Source of the DNA: Sideroxydans sp. CL21
Lineage (GTDB): Bacteria; Pseudomonadota; Gammaproteobacteria; Burkholderiales; Gallionellaceae
Length of the DNA stretch: 64,000 nucleotides
Direction: 5' to 3'
Assembly: GCF_902459525.1 (NCBI RefSeq)
Contig: NZ_LR699166.1
Location: 2,244,501 to 2,308,500 of the forward strand
Shown here: in pieces, positions 9,302 through 17,819 of the stretch
Position numbering within the stretch: the first letter of the stretch is position 1
Layout: each line of letters starts with the position of its first letter
Made by a program: the position numbers and the translations under genes
Notes under the pieces: model-generated
The model's database searches: none
Seen by the model: only the letters and a program-made list of their open reading frames with translations
What the model was told of the DNA's origin: nothing

Positions 9302-9838
9302 GTCGGCGCGATCCAGAGTAACTGTTTGTGTGCGTGAATCAGAAGCACTTGGGCAAATATCGACCCGAAACCCGTGCTCCGGCAACGTGATATTTCTCCA
9401 CTCATTGCATCGTGGAGCTGATTGCCTTCAACCCGGATTTTCGATTATTGAGAACCGTATCAGTAACGATCGGCGCCATGACGCATAGAAACGCTAATTT
9501 GTGATCCCACATATTTTCACCGGATCGAACCTGTCAATCTTGCTGGAGACAGCACCATGACCAGCCCGAACATCGTGGCCAACGAAGTGGCAACAGATTT
9601 CCGGTTGGATATCGGCCTTGACCGCCTTATAGGTCCACCAGTTTTATAGCCCTATTTAAAAGTGGCTTCATGCTGGATAACAAGCCTGAGATTCACATGT
9701 AGTCCCGCACCAGATATGGCGGCGTATCCTGCTTGACTTCCTTACCTGCCTATGGGAACTTCACCGGTTAACGGGGACGCTAGATCGGCCCGGGGAACAT
9801 AAAAATAACGTTAATATTCAAAATAAAAAGGGGGAAAG
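9302..9838. other. 537-bp intergenic region before cytochrome c
   Basis: No convincing gene is seen. A 30-codon frame at 9557-9649 (MTSPNIVANEVATDFR...) follows a GGAG-like site and might be a small peptide or the relic of a lost gene; there is no family evidence. A hairpin with CTCCAC/GTGGAG arms (9395-9417) lies downstream of the chemoreceptor without a T-run. The last 40 bp before the cytochrome are AT-rich and probably hold its promoter. Confidence 0.5.
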
Positions 9839-10189
9839 ATGAAATCCGTCATCATCGCCAGCATGACCGCAGCAGGAATGGCAATTGCAGCCAACGCAAT
9901 GGCGACCGACATGCCTCCTCTGGCCAAAAAGAACAACTGCGTGGCTTGTCACTCGGTCGACAAAAAGATTGTCGGGCCGGCCTGGATGGATGTTTCAAAA
10001 AAATACAGGAACGCGACCACTTATACCTACAAGGGAAATGAATATCCCCTGCAGGAAGGATTGATCATGAAAGTTTCCAGAGGAGGCTCGGGCAACTGGG
10101 GCTCGGTACCCATGCCCGGCAACGCTCCAGCGGTGAAAGATGCCGACATCAGGGAACTGGTCCAGTTTGTATTAAGTCTGGCGAAGTAG
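9839..10189 (+). CDS. small class I c-type cytochrome (c551/c8-like)
   Basis: This 116-residue precursor has a signal peptide ending AMA-T near residue 22. The CVACH haem-binding motif is at residues 34-38, with the typical downstream KKIVGPAW(M)DVSKKY and a Met ligand region (SVPMPGN) before the C-terminal helix (LVQFVLSL). Mature length is about 94 aa, as in monohaem cytochromes c551/c552 that shuttle electrons in the periplasm. GGGGGAAAG gives a good Shine-Dalgarno. It is monocistronic, convergent with the ABC-2 permease, and the partner reductase cannot be inferred from context. Confidence 0.92.
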   Translation: MKSVIIASMTAAGMAIAANAMATDMPPLAKKNNCVACHSVDKKIVGPAWMDVSKKYRNATTYTYKGNEYPLQEGLIMKVSRGGSGNWGSVPMPGNAPAVKDADIRELVQFVLSLAK

Positions 10190-10233
10190 GAACAGCCTGC
10201 AATTTATCGGGCTATCCGATCGTTGCGTGCAAG

Positions 10234-11241
10234 TCATTCCCATTTGAATACATACGCGCCGATCGCGATAAAAATCACGCTTGTCAGTGCGAGCACCCAG
10301 ACATGAGGCATCACCTGGGACAGGGTAGCGCCTTCGTTCATGATGGCGCGTGCAGCCGAGATCACATGGGTCAGCGGAAAGATCAGCGCCAGCTTTTGTA
10401 CCCAGACTTGTGCGCCTTCCAGTGAAAACCACGCGCCCGACAGCAACATCATCGGCCAGGTCACGATATTGAGCATGCCGCCTGCCAGTTCCTCGCTGGC
10501 AGTATGTGCCGCGATGAGTAAACCGATGGAGATCATGCTCATTGCACCCAAAGTTGTCACGAACAACAGCGTCCAATAGGATCCCTGCATATTGAATCCA
10601 ATGAAGAGATTGCAGCCGGTATACACAATCGTGGTGATCACCATGATCAACAGCAAACGCGAGACCAGTTGTGCAAACAAAAATTGGAAAGCGCCCAGCG
10701 GCGTCGCCTTCAGTCGCTTGAGGAAACCATTTTTGCGGTAGCGCACGATCACAAAACCGACGCCAAACAGGCAGGCAAACATCATGTTCATGCCGAGAAT
10801 GCCGGGCAGGAACCAGTCGACATAGCGTATCTCTGCCCCTTCAACAATCTGCCGCTCGAACCGGTTCCCCTCTGTCCCCCATATGATGCGCTCCAGCAGG
10901 TAACCATTGGGCGAACTTGAATTGATCCAGTATTTCGGCGCACCGCTGACATCGATCAGCATATCCATTTGATGGTGTTTCACCTTGCCAATGGCCGTGT
11001 CGAGGTCATCGTACGGGATGAACTGGATGTGTTTGGTCGATTGCAGTGCGGGAGCAATGCTGTGCAACTTTTCGTTACCTCCAACGATGCCGATCTTGTA
11101 GATTTCCTTGTTGCTGCTGGAAAATGTGAATGCCAGACCGATCACCAGCAAAAACGGCATCGCGAGATTCCATGCCAAAGCCGAGCGATCGCGCAGAAAC
11201 TCCATGTTACGGGCATGCAATACGGCCAGGAATTTTTTCAT
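10234..11241 (-). CDS. ABC-2 type transporter permease
   Basis: The 335-aa protein has one N-terminal helix (LAMPFLLVIGLAFTF), an extracytoplasmic domain (residues about 45-155) and then five or six helices ending near the C-terminus. This is the ABC-2/YhhJ type of exporter permease. The start overlaps the stop of the ATPase gene by ATGA, so the two are translationally coupled and form one exporter. The substrate is unknown; relatives include antibiotic and polysaccharide exporters. Confidence 0.88.
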   Translation of the reverse strand: MKKFLAVLHARNMEFLRDRSALAWNLAMPFLLVIGLAFTFSSSNKEIYKIGIVGGNEKLHSIAPALQSTKHIQFIPYDDLDTAIGKVKHHQMDMLIDVSGAPKYWINSSSPNGYLLERIIWGTEGNRFERQIVEGAEIRYVDWFLPGILGMNMMFACLFGVGFVIVRYRKNGFLKRLKATPLGAFQFLFAQLVSRLLLIMVITTIVYTGCNLFIGFNMQGSYWTLLFVTTLGAMSMISIGLLIAAHTASEELAGGMLNIVTWPMMLLSGAWFSLEGAQVWVQKLALIFPLTHVISAARAIMNEGATLSQVMPHVWVLALTSVIFIAIGAYVFKWE

Positions 11242-12125
11242 GGGTTCAGCTTCTTTCCGGTCACATTGATAAACAGATCTTCCAGGGTCCAGGCGCGAAT
11301 GCGCAAGCGATCCAGATTAATGCCATTTTCCATCAACTGCTGCAGGGTATGGTGCAGGCGATTGGTCCTGATTTCCAGCAGATCTCCCGCCTGTACCGCA
11401 TTCAGTCCAAGTTCTGCGAGTCTGCCAACCGAATCATCATTGGGTATTTGCAACACCACATCGCCGAAATGCTCGGACAGCAACTGTGCCGGAGTGCCCT
11501 GGGAGACGATCCGTCCCTTGTCCATGATGGCGATCTCGTCGCACAGTGCATACGCCTCTTCCATATAGTGCGTGGTCAACACGATGGTCTTCGCGCGGGA
11601 CTTGACCAGCTTGACCAGGTCCCAGAAATTGCGTCTGGCCTGCGGATCCAGTCCAGTCGTGGGTTCATCCAGGAAGATCAAGTCCGGATCGTTGATCAGC
11701 GCCAAAGCAAGCAACAAACGCTGGCGCTGACCGCCGGAAATCTTGCGCGTATCGCGCTCCAGAATATCCGCCAGCGAACACAGCTCGACCAACTCCGGTA
11801 TGGGCATGGTTTGCTGATAGAGTTGTTCAAACAACTCCAGCGTTTCACGTACGGTCAGAAACTCCTGCAACGCAGTGTGCTGGAACTGGATGCCCACCTC
11901 TTCGCGATAGCGAGCTCCCAGCGGCTCACCCTTGTATAGCACCGAACCGCTTGTCGGGGAATGAATACCTTCCAGTATCTCGATGGTCGTGGTCTTGCCT
12001 GCTCCGTTGGGACCTAGCAGTCCGAAGCAAATCCCCCTGGGAATCGACAGATTGATACCGTCAACGGCCCGAACGCCGGGGTATTGCTTGACCAGGTTTG
12101 CGGCAGTGATTATTGGAGATGTCAT
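11238..12125 (-). CDS. ABC transporter ATP-binding protein (ABC-2 exporter)
   Basis: This 295-aa ATPase has Walker A (GPNGAGKTT), a Q-loop (GIQFQ), the signature SGGQRQR, Walker B (LIFLDEPTTGLD) and the switch His (TTHYMEEA). A C-terminal extension of about 80 aa is typical for ABC-2 exporters of the drug/lipid type (CcmA/YhhH-like). It energises the permease encoded immediately downstream. The gene has no obvious Shine-Dalgarno before its ATG. It follows the small hypothetical gene by 100 bp. Confidence 0.92.
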   Translation of the reverse strand: MTSPIITAANLVKQYPGVRAVDGINLSIPRGICFGLLGPNGAGKTTTIEILEGIHSPTSGSVLYKGEPLGARYREEVGIQFQHTALQEFLTVRETLELFEQLYQQTMPIPELVELCSLADILERDTRKISGGQRQRLLLALALINDPDLIFLDEPTTGLDPQARRNFWDLVKLVKSRAKTIVLTTHYMEEAYALCDEIAIMDKGRIVSQGTPAQLLSEHFGDVVLQIPNDDSVGRLAELGLNAVQAGDLLEIRTNRLHHTLQQLMENGINLDRLRIRAWTLEDLFINVTGKKLNP

Positions 12126-12225
12126 GTGTGAGCAATCTGTGTAGTAGCGGCTGTTGGCGCCAGAAATGCGTTAATCAGCCCCGCACTTTACAACGACTGA
12201 AGCCCGCTTCGAACAAGATTGTAAA

Positions 12226-12486
12226 TCAAGGTTTTCGCTGTATCTTCGCAGAGCGGTTGGATTTATCCTGTTGCAAACGTGCCAGTTTTTCAGCCTTCTC
12301 GATTTTGATGGTCAGCGCTTTCTGCACCAATGCATAAAAATCGACCAGATTATGCCTTGGGAAATCATTCAGCTCGCCATAATCCTGGAAAAATTCCGCG
12401 ATCCAGAGCGAATCCAGCTCAGACTTTCCAGTCTCCTGCAAATATTCTGTTGCGGCCATTTCAATATAATCGATTCTCCTGCCCAT
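12226..12486 (-). CDS. small hypothetical protein (86 aa)
   Basis: The ORF begins 18 bp after the TauE/SafE gene with a consensus GGAGGA Shine-Dalgarno. It encodes a mostly helical, charged soluble protein (LDSLWIAEFFQDYGELNDFPRHNLVDFYALVQKALTIKIEKAEKLARL) with a basic tail. I do not recognise a family. The strong ribosome binding site and operon position argue that it is real; it has no signal peptide or membrane segment. Confidence 0.65.
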   Translation of the reverse strand: MGRRIDYIEMAATEYLQETGKSELDSLWIAEFFQDYGELNDFPRHNLVDFYALVQKALTIKIEKAEKLARLQQDKSNRSAKIQRKP

Positions 12487-12504
12487 CGCTCCTCCGATGA
12501 ATAT

Positions 12505-13311
12505 CTACTGCAATGTACCGAACAGCATCTTGATGCCGATAATGTAAAGAAAGGCAGCGAAGATCTTCTTGAGCGTTTCCACCGGCAGCTTGTGGGCAGC
12601 CCTGGCCCCAAACGGGGCGAGCAGCACGCTGGCCACCACGAGACCGGCCAGGGAAGGAAGATGAACAAAGCCAAAGCACCAGTCCGGCAGGTCACTGGCA
12701 GACCAGCCGTTCAGCACATAGCCGACGGTTCCGGCAACCGCGATGGGAAATCCTATCGCGGCCGAAGTGCCGATGGCGTTGTGCATCTTGACGTTGCTCC
12801 AGGTCATGAAGGGTACGGACATGGCACCGCCGCCGATACCCACAAAGCTTGAGACAAAACCAATGAACCCGCCCGCCGCGATCATGCCGCCGGTACCCGG
12901 AAGCTGGCGCGCCGGCTTGGGCCTGATGTTGAGCAGCAACTGCGTTGCCACGTAGAACAGGAACACGATAAAGAAAGCCTTGAGCAGACCCGCGGGAATT
13001 TTCGCGGCAATGAACGTGCCAATCAGCGTGCCCAGCAGGATGCCCGGCGTGATGCTTTTCACGATGCCCCAGTTGACTGCTTTATGCTCGTGGTGAACAC
13101 GCAAACTGGACACTGATGTAAACATGATGCTGGCCAGCGACGTGCCGACCGCGATATGGATCATATGGTCGGCCGGAAAATGCTGGGCTGCAAAGATGAA
13201 CATCAGGATGGGTATGATCACGACCCCGCCTCCAACTCCCAACAGCCCGGCCAAAAATCCGGCAATGCTGCCGGCCGCAATATAAAGCAGAATGAATTCC
13301 CAGCTGATCAT
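12505..13311 (-). CDS. TSUP family (TauE/SafE-like) membrane permease
   Basis: This 268-aa protein has eight or so helices in two repeats, each marked by a glycine-rich loop (GLLGVGGGVVIIPIL near residue 22, and FVGIGGGAMSVPF near residue 160), the hallmark of the sulfite exporter TauE/SafE family. Members move sulfite, sulfoacetate or organic anions across the inner membrane. It lies 67 bp downstream of mdcH on the same strand with its own GGGAG site, so it may be the last passenger of the malonate operon; whether it handles a related anion is inference. Confidence 0.88.
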   Translation of the reverse strand: MISWEFILLYIAAGSIAGFLAGLLGVGGGVVIIPILMFIFAAQHFPADHMIHIAVGTSLASIMFTSVSSLRVHHEHKAVNWGIVKSITPGILLGTLIGTFIAAKIPAGLLKAFFIVFLFYVATQLLLNIRPKPARQLPGTGGMIAAGGFIGFVSSFVGIGGGAMSVPFMTWSNVKMHNAIGTSAAIGFPIAVAGTVGYVLNGWSASDLPDWCFGFVHLPSLAGLVVASVLLAPFGARAAHKLPVETLKKIFAAFLYIIGIKMLFGTLQ

Positions 13312-13378
13312 CGACTGACTCCCGTTGCGGAGGAACCTGCACAGTTCGCCCGCGGTTTAAAAACAATGTTCCGGCTCC

Positions 13379-14311
13379 CTAATGCAGCCAATCCGCCAGT
13401 ACCCTGTAATCGCCGAAATCCCCGACGGCATGTGCCGCGATCTGCGGGTGTTCCGCCCCGACCAGTTTGGACAGATCGTTTCCCGGTCCGAGTTCGATCA
13501 CTCTATCGATACCGGATTCCGCCAGTGCCTCCATGCAACTGTCCCATCGGATAGTCGTTGCAATCTGCCGCGACAGCGCATCGATCGCCGCTTCGCGCGA
13601 ACGGACAGGCATCGCATTGACCGCACCCAGCACGGTGATCCTCGGCGCCGCAATAGCACTTGCAGCCAGGATATCGCGGAACGCAGAGGCAGCCCGCGCG
13701 AGATAATGGCTGTGAGCTGGAACTGTAACGGGCAAGCGCACCAGGCCCGGATTCATCGCTTGCAGATCGCTGACAAAACTTGCAATCGAGTTTCCCGGTC
13801 CGGCAAGGACTTCTTCGCCATGCCGACGTTTGATGGCAACATCCAGGCCGTATTCAGCGACTGCGCGATCGCGTGCGGCCAATGCGGCGGGAGAAACCCT
13901 GCCGCGCCACAACACCATGCAGCCGCCATCTCTATCGACACTGGCCGCAGCCTCATCCATCAGGCGCGCCCGCTCTCGCACCAGCCTGAAAGTCTCAGTT
14001 GCTGTCAGCGCTCCGGCAACATGATAGGCGATCAATTCTCCCAGCGAATAACCCGCGACCAGGGCTGCTTCCGGCAATTGCGCGGCGATCCGAGCCCAGG
14101 TCGCAACCTGGTAATAGGCGATGGCGAATTGCGCATTCGAATTGAGGAATATTTCGCTGTCATCGAGTTCGCCCCACCATTGCGCGACATCCTGCCCCAG
14201 CACTTCGCTTGCCGCCCGGCGGACGGATTCGCATTCGGTAGCGACCAGCAACTCGTCCAGCATGTTGCGATGCTGCCCTGCCTGTCCCGAGCACAATATG
14301 GCGAGCCGCAT
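13379..14311 (-). CDS. mdcH: malonyl-CoA:ACP transacylase of malonate decarboxylase
   Basis: This 310-aa acyltransferase of the FabD fold has the GQAGQH N-terminal motif and the nucleophile elbow GYSLGE; the His is in the PVPAHS-type VTVPAHSHY segment. In the biotin-independent malonate decarboxylase system MdcH loads malonyl (from malonyl-CoA) onto the MdcC prosthetic group, starting the catalytic cycle. The ATG at 14311 begins one nucleotide after the mdcB stop (TGATATG). An upstream in-frame extension over mdcB is rejected. It is the last mdc gene; a TSUP permease follows after 67 bp. Confidence 0.92.
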   Translation of the reverse strand: MRLAILCSGQAGQHRNMLDELLVATECESVRRAASEVLGQDVAQWWGELDDSEIFLNSNAQFAIAYYQVATWARIAAQLPEAALVAGYSLGELIAYHVAGALTATETFRLVRERARLMDEAAASVDRDGGCMVLWRGRVSPAALAARDRAVAEYGLDVAIKRRHGEEVLAGPGNSIASFVSDLQAMNPGLVRLPVTVPAHSHYLARAASAFRDILAASAIAAPRITVLGAVNAMPVRSREAAIDALSRQIATTIRWDSCMEALAESGIDRVIELGPGNDLSKLVGAEHPQIAAHAVGDFGDYRVLADWLH

Positions 14312-14312
14312 A

Positions 14313-15200
14313 TCAATTGCAAAGCGAATGCAAGGTTTCGAGCTGATGCACCACCCAGGTCGCTGCCACCAGATCGGCACTTCCTCCCGGGCTCAGATTG
14401 CGTGCAATTAAAGCACGATGAAGGACCAGCAATCGTGCCCGCCAGCCCGGCGTATCCACTCCGCCCGAGCGGTTGAAGTCGGCGGCCGAGCCGCGCACGA
14501 AATCGAGGCCGCTTTCCCCGTCGCGCCAAAGCACATTGGTGTCGGGCAGGTATTCCATCAAGGTCATCAGTGTGCCTATCAGCGCCGTCTCGCGGTCATG
14601 TCCCGCCTGCAGAAGGCGGCGCAACACCGGCAGGCCGATGCTGTAGACGGTCGGGAAACCCGCAGCCGCTTCCACGCGCGCGCCGCCGGCCGCGAATCTC
14701 CGGAACACATGGTTGCCGTGCGAGGCAGGCGATTCCTTGCGGCCTGCGAGAATCCCTGCGCCCCACGCCTTGGTCACGACAGCGCCGCATTCCAGCCCCG
14801 CCAGTGTCTCATCCGCCATGCGCCGCGCCGCCGCCGCCGCGAGCAGACCCAGGTTGAAGATCGCGCCACGATGCGTATTGATACCGCCGGTGGCGCAAAG
14901 CATCTTGCGTTCTGCTTCCATACCAATCGCCTGCAGCACGGGGAAAGATGATCCGGTCTCGCCCGCCCGGGCGAGTTCGGCAAAGCTGCCCTGCAGCGCA
15001 TCCATGCTCGCGAAGAAGGTACCCAGGTGCATGTCGTTGTGGCTGCCCGAGTCGACCGGCGAAACCAGGCCGGGCTTGGGCCAGGCCATCACCTCATGCC
15101 GGAGCGCCTCCAGGCACAGACGGTCGAGACGAGAATATTCTTCGTCGAGGTTGCCGGAATCTTCCACGTTTCCGGCCGGATGACTGATTGCAGTTTCCAT
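14313..15200 (-). CDS. mdcB: triphosphoribosyl-dephospho-CoA synthase
   Basis: This 295-aa protein of the CitG/MdcB family makes 2'-(5''-triphosphoribosyl)-3'-dephospho-CoA, the precursor of the MdcC prosthetic group, from ATP and dephospho-CoA. Visible family signatures are KPGLVSPVDSGSHNDM near residue 42, the GINTHRGAIF segment, and TNVLWRDG. The start is 1 nt past the mdcG stop (TGAGATG). Its position between mdcG and mdcH is the order known from other mdc operons. Confidence 0.93.
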   Translation of the reverse strand: METAISHPAGNVEDSGNLDEEYSRLDRLCLEALRHEVMAWPKPGLVSPVDSGSHNDMHLGTFFASMDALQGSFAELARAGETGSSFPVLQAIGMEAERKMLCATGGINTHRGAIFNLGLLAAAAARRMADETLAGLECGAVVTKAWGAGILAGRKESPASHGNHVFRRFAAGGARVEAAAGFPTVYSIGLPVLRRLLQAGHDRETALIGTLMTLMEYLPDTNVLWRDGESGLDFVRGSAADFNRSGGVDTPGWRARLLVLHRALIARNLSPGGSADLVAATWVVHQLETLHSLCN

Positions 15201-15201
15201 C

Positions 15202-15879
15202 TCAGGCGGGAAGCAGAATCGGTTGGGTGAACTCGTCGACCGCGATCAGACAGGCTTCACGATCGGACTTGGCGAGCACTTGCCGCTGCGTGCCGGCACG
15301 CACAGCTGACGCCAGCTCTCGCCAGGCAACCGCCCATCCAGACGCTGACAATACCTCGCCATCGATGCGCAGCACCTCCGGCGAAAAATCCTCCAGCCCG
15401 GCAAGCAGTTCGCGTAGCTTTGTGGTTGCGCCGCATTCCAGCAGCAGGTCGAGATCGCTGGCCTCGTCGAGATACCGCATGCCGGTGAATATCTCGGACG
15501 ACAGCGAACCGTATACGCGCGCTTCCGTCCCGGTTCTCTCAAGCAGTGTATGGAGGCTATCCAGTCCGGCTCGCCATGCGGCCGGTGCATGCTGCAGCGC
15601 TTCCGACAGCGGCAACGGACGCGAGTGGCGGATGATCGCCTTGCGATCTGCGCGGAGCAGGACACGCGTACGCATCGGCGCGGACGGCAGCGTGAATCCC
15701 AGCATGATCTGCCCTGCTTCCTGCATGAGGTTACCGGATTGGCGGGCAACGACCAGCGGAAAAGCCCGATGCACCCAGTCGCGTGCCAGGTCGCGCTGAC
15801 CGGCGGCTGCAAACAGGCCCGCATCGATCGTCGGGTCGAGCCAGACCAGATCGTGACGATGGAGGCTGAAAGTGTTCAC
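15202..15879 (-). CDS. mdcG: phosphoribosyl-dephospho-CoA transferase
   Basis: The 225-aa nucleotidyltransferase-fold protein carries VYGSLSSEIFTGMRYLDEASDLDLLLE, where the D-L-D-like acidic pair binds metal. MdcG attaches phosphoribosyl-dephospho-CoA from the MdcB product to the serine of the acyl-carrier subunit MdcC. The N-terminus (RHDLVWLDP) is typical. The start is a GTG that overlaps the mdcE stop as GTGA, so the pair is translationally coupled. Acts in the cytoplasm as a maturation enzyme rather than in the catalytic cycle. Confidence 0.92.
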   Translation of the reverse strand: MNTFSLHRHDLVWLDPTIDAGLFAAAGQRDLARDWVHRAFPLVVARQSGNLMQEAGQIMLGFTLPSAPMRTRVLLRADRKAIIRHSRPLPLSEALQHAPAAWRAGLDSLHTLLERTGTEARVYGSLSSEIFTGMRYLDEASDLDLLLECGATTKLRELLAGLEDFSPEVLRIDGEVLSASGWAVAWRELASAVRAGTQRQVLAKSDREACLIAVDEFTQPILLPA

Positions 15880-16598
15880 GGGTTCGCCACGAGCTGTGCC
15901 GTCGGCGCGGCAACCAAGCGCCCCCCGCGCTCAAGCCCGATCGCGGCGCGTTCATCCGGGCTTGCTGCCTTGCCAAGTGCGGCGGACAGGCGTTCGGACC
16001 AATCGTCATCCTCCGACCATAGCTCGTGGATGCCGCCCATGCGCCAGTAATTCTCGGCGCCGGGGGCGAAGACGGGCGACTGTTTCGCGAGTTCCTCAAG
16101 CCGTTCGAGGCTGATCTTGGTGACGCGTGACATCGCGCGCAGGTCCATCACACGCACCTGGGATTTCGGCAGAGCGCAGATGCGATCGGCCATCATGCCG
16201 TAGGCAAGGAAGCCTCCGCTGACCGCCTCGCCGCTGATCACGGTCAGCAGGCGGTGTCCCCGCCTGCGCGCCAGATCGACGCAGCGCACGATATGCGCAA
16301 AATAGCCATTGAGCCCGAGCAGTTCCTCGTGCCGCGACAGCGCCTGGCCCTGGGTGTCCGCAATGAATACGATGGGACGCGGCGGTTTGCCGCCGGCGGC
16401 ATCGTCGCGCACCACATGCAGGACCGCTTCCGCGATCCGCAGAGCGATCGTCCCGTCGATGGCGGCATGGTCGCGGGTACCGATCACAGCCACATCCTGC
16501 GCGCCGATCCTGGCCGTTCCGCACAGGAAGAGTCCTTCGGTCGTCAGTGCGTGAGCGCCCGCCCCGAACAGGCGGTCGAACATCGTCTCCCCGTTCAT
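15876..16598 (-). CDS. mdcE: malonate decarboxylase gamma subunit (malonyl-S-ACP decarboxylase)
   Basis: This 240-aa protein of the carboxyltransferase/crotonase-like fold has an oxyanion-hole segment ISGEAVSGGFLAYGMMADRI. Together with MdcD it decarboxylates malonyl-S-MdcC to acetyl-S-MdcC and CO2. The ATG at 16598 overlaps the mdcD stop as ATGA; an in-frame extension of 27 codons upstream lies inside mdcD and is rejected. The next gene mdcG overlaps its stop. Confidence 0.93.
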   Translation of the reverse strand: MNGETMFDRLFGAGAHALTTEGLFLCGTARIGAQDVAVIGTRDHAAIDGTIALRIAEAVLHVVRDDAAGGKPPRPIVFIADTQGQALSRHEELLGLNGYFAHIVRCVDLARRRGHRLLTVISGEAVSGGFLAYGMMADRICALPKSQVRVMDLRAMSRVTKISLERLEELAKQSPVFAPGAENYWRMGGIHELWSEDDDWSERLSAALGKAASPDERAAIGLERGGRLVAAPTAQLVANP

Positions 16599-17491
16599 GC
16601 GGCTTCTCCAAGTTGGATATTGAATTCTGCAACGGTCATTTCTGGAACACGGGATGCCTCGGCGAAGATGCTCGCCCAAATCTCCCGTCCATCACGCGCA
16701 GCGGCAAATCGTGCGCTGCGTTCAGTCAATTCTCCCTGTGCCCCAAGCAGTTCATCGAGATCGGCAGGCACAAGCGGGTGCGCCAGATAGCGTTCGATCA
16801 GGTTGGCAGCAGCAGTACGGAATGCCGGGATCAGGTCGTCGACCAGCAGCGTCGCTTCGCCCAGTGTGCGGCGCAACTTGCCGCCGGTGATGCGCCACAC
16901 CAATGCACGGTCGCGCGAATCGAACTCCTCCACGCCTTTGACCGTTTCGATCACTTCGGGCCCTGACAGGCCGAGCCTGCCCTGTTCCGACATGACCACT
17001 TCCGTGCATAAGCGGGTGACGATGCCCATGCCGCCGAATGCGCCGCAGGATCCGCCGACAAGCGCGAACACCGGAATGCCCGTAGCCTGGACGCGCAACA
17101 CGGCGCGCATGATCTCCGAGATGGCGATCAGCCCTGCGTTGGCTTCGTGCAGGCGCACACCGCCCGAATCGATCAACAGCAGCACCGCAGCCGGACGTTC
17201 GCTCAGCGCACGGTCGAGCAGGCCGCGTATCTTCGCACCATGCACCTCGCCTACCGCACCGCCGTTGAAGCGCCCTTCCTGAGCCGCGACCAGCACCTTG
17301 TGCCCCGCCAGCATGGCACGGCCGACCACCACGCCATCGTCGAACGCGAGCGGCGCGTCCAGCAGCGCCAGATGCGGACTGGTCTGCCTCATTTCCGGAG
17401 GACAGAACTCGACCAGGGAACCGGCATCGACCAAACCGCTCAGGCGCTTTCGCGCGGAAGCCTCAAAATAGCTGATCTGCAGGCCGTTCAT
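16595..17491 (-). CDS. mdcD: malonate decarboxylase beta subunit
   Basis: This 298-aa protein resembles the carboxyltransferase beta domain: GGAVGEVHGAKIRGLLDRAL, LIDSGGVRLHEANAGL and GGSCGAFGGMGI form the acyl-binding core. With MdcE it forms the decarboxylase. The ATG at 17491 (MNGLQISYFEASARKRL) is overlapped by the mdcC stop (ATGA), which decides the start against an ATG 18 nt further upstream. Confidence 0.93.
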   Translation of the reverse strand: MNGLQISYFEASARKRLSGLVDAGSLVEFCPPEMRQTSPHLALLDAPLAFDDGVVVGRAMLAGHKVLVAAQEGRFNGGAVGEVHGAKIRGLLDRALSERPAAVLLLIDSGGVRLHEANAGLIAISEIMRAVLRVQATGIPVFALVGGSCGAFGGMGIVTRLCTEVVMSEQGRLGLSGPEVIETVKGVEEFDSRDRALVWRITGGKLRRTLGEATLLVDDLIPAFRTAAANLIERYLAHPLVPADLDELLGAQGELTERSARFAAARDGREIWASIFAEASRVPEMTVAEFNIQLGEAA

Positions 17492-17805
17492 GCGAGCTCT
17501 CCGCGACATGTTTCAAAGGCCTGGTCGAGACGCAGGCTGACTACCGCCGGCGTGGCGCCCGCATCGTTGATGGACAGGCTGAGACCGCCGACACTATGGC
17601 GGCGGGCGAAGTCCTTCAGCACCGCTTCCCAGATATCGCGAAAGCCGTGCGCCGAGGTATTGACCACGATCCGGCAGGCATCGGAAGTCGCGGCCGGTTC
17701 GACCAGTATCTCCAGATTGCCCGAAGAGACGACACCGCATAGCGTGGCACTGGTGACGTTTTGCGGAATCGCGGCTGACGGCAGCGTGAGCGTGAATTGT
17801 TCCAT
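17488..17805 (-). CDS. mdcC: malonate decarboxylase acyl carrier subunit (delta)
   Basis: The 105-aa acyl carrier protein of malonate decarboxylase carries its dephospho-CoA-derived prosthetic group on a serine, most likely in VVSSGNLEILVEP near residue 30, the conserved SGNLEV-type motif. The acyl group cycles between malonyl and acetyl here. The start ATG at 17805 lies 15 nt after the mdcA stop. Unlike fatty-acid ACP it is not acidic-helical, and uses MdcB/MdcG rather than a 4'-phosphopantetheinyl transferase. Confidence 0.92.
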   Translation of the reverse strand: MEQFTLTLPSAAIPQNVTSATLCGVVSSGNLEILVEPAATSDACRIVVNTSAHGFRDIWEAVLKDFARRHSVGGLSLSINDAGATPAVVSLRLDQAFETCRGELA

Positions 17806-17819
17806 GGTCTGTTGTCCTG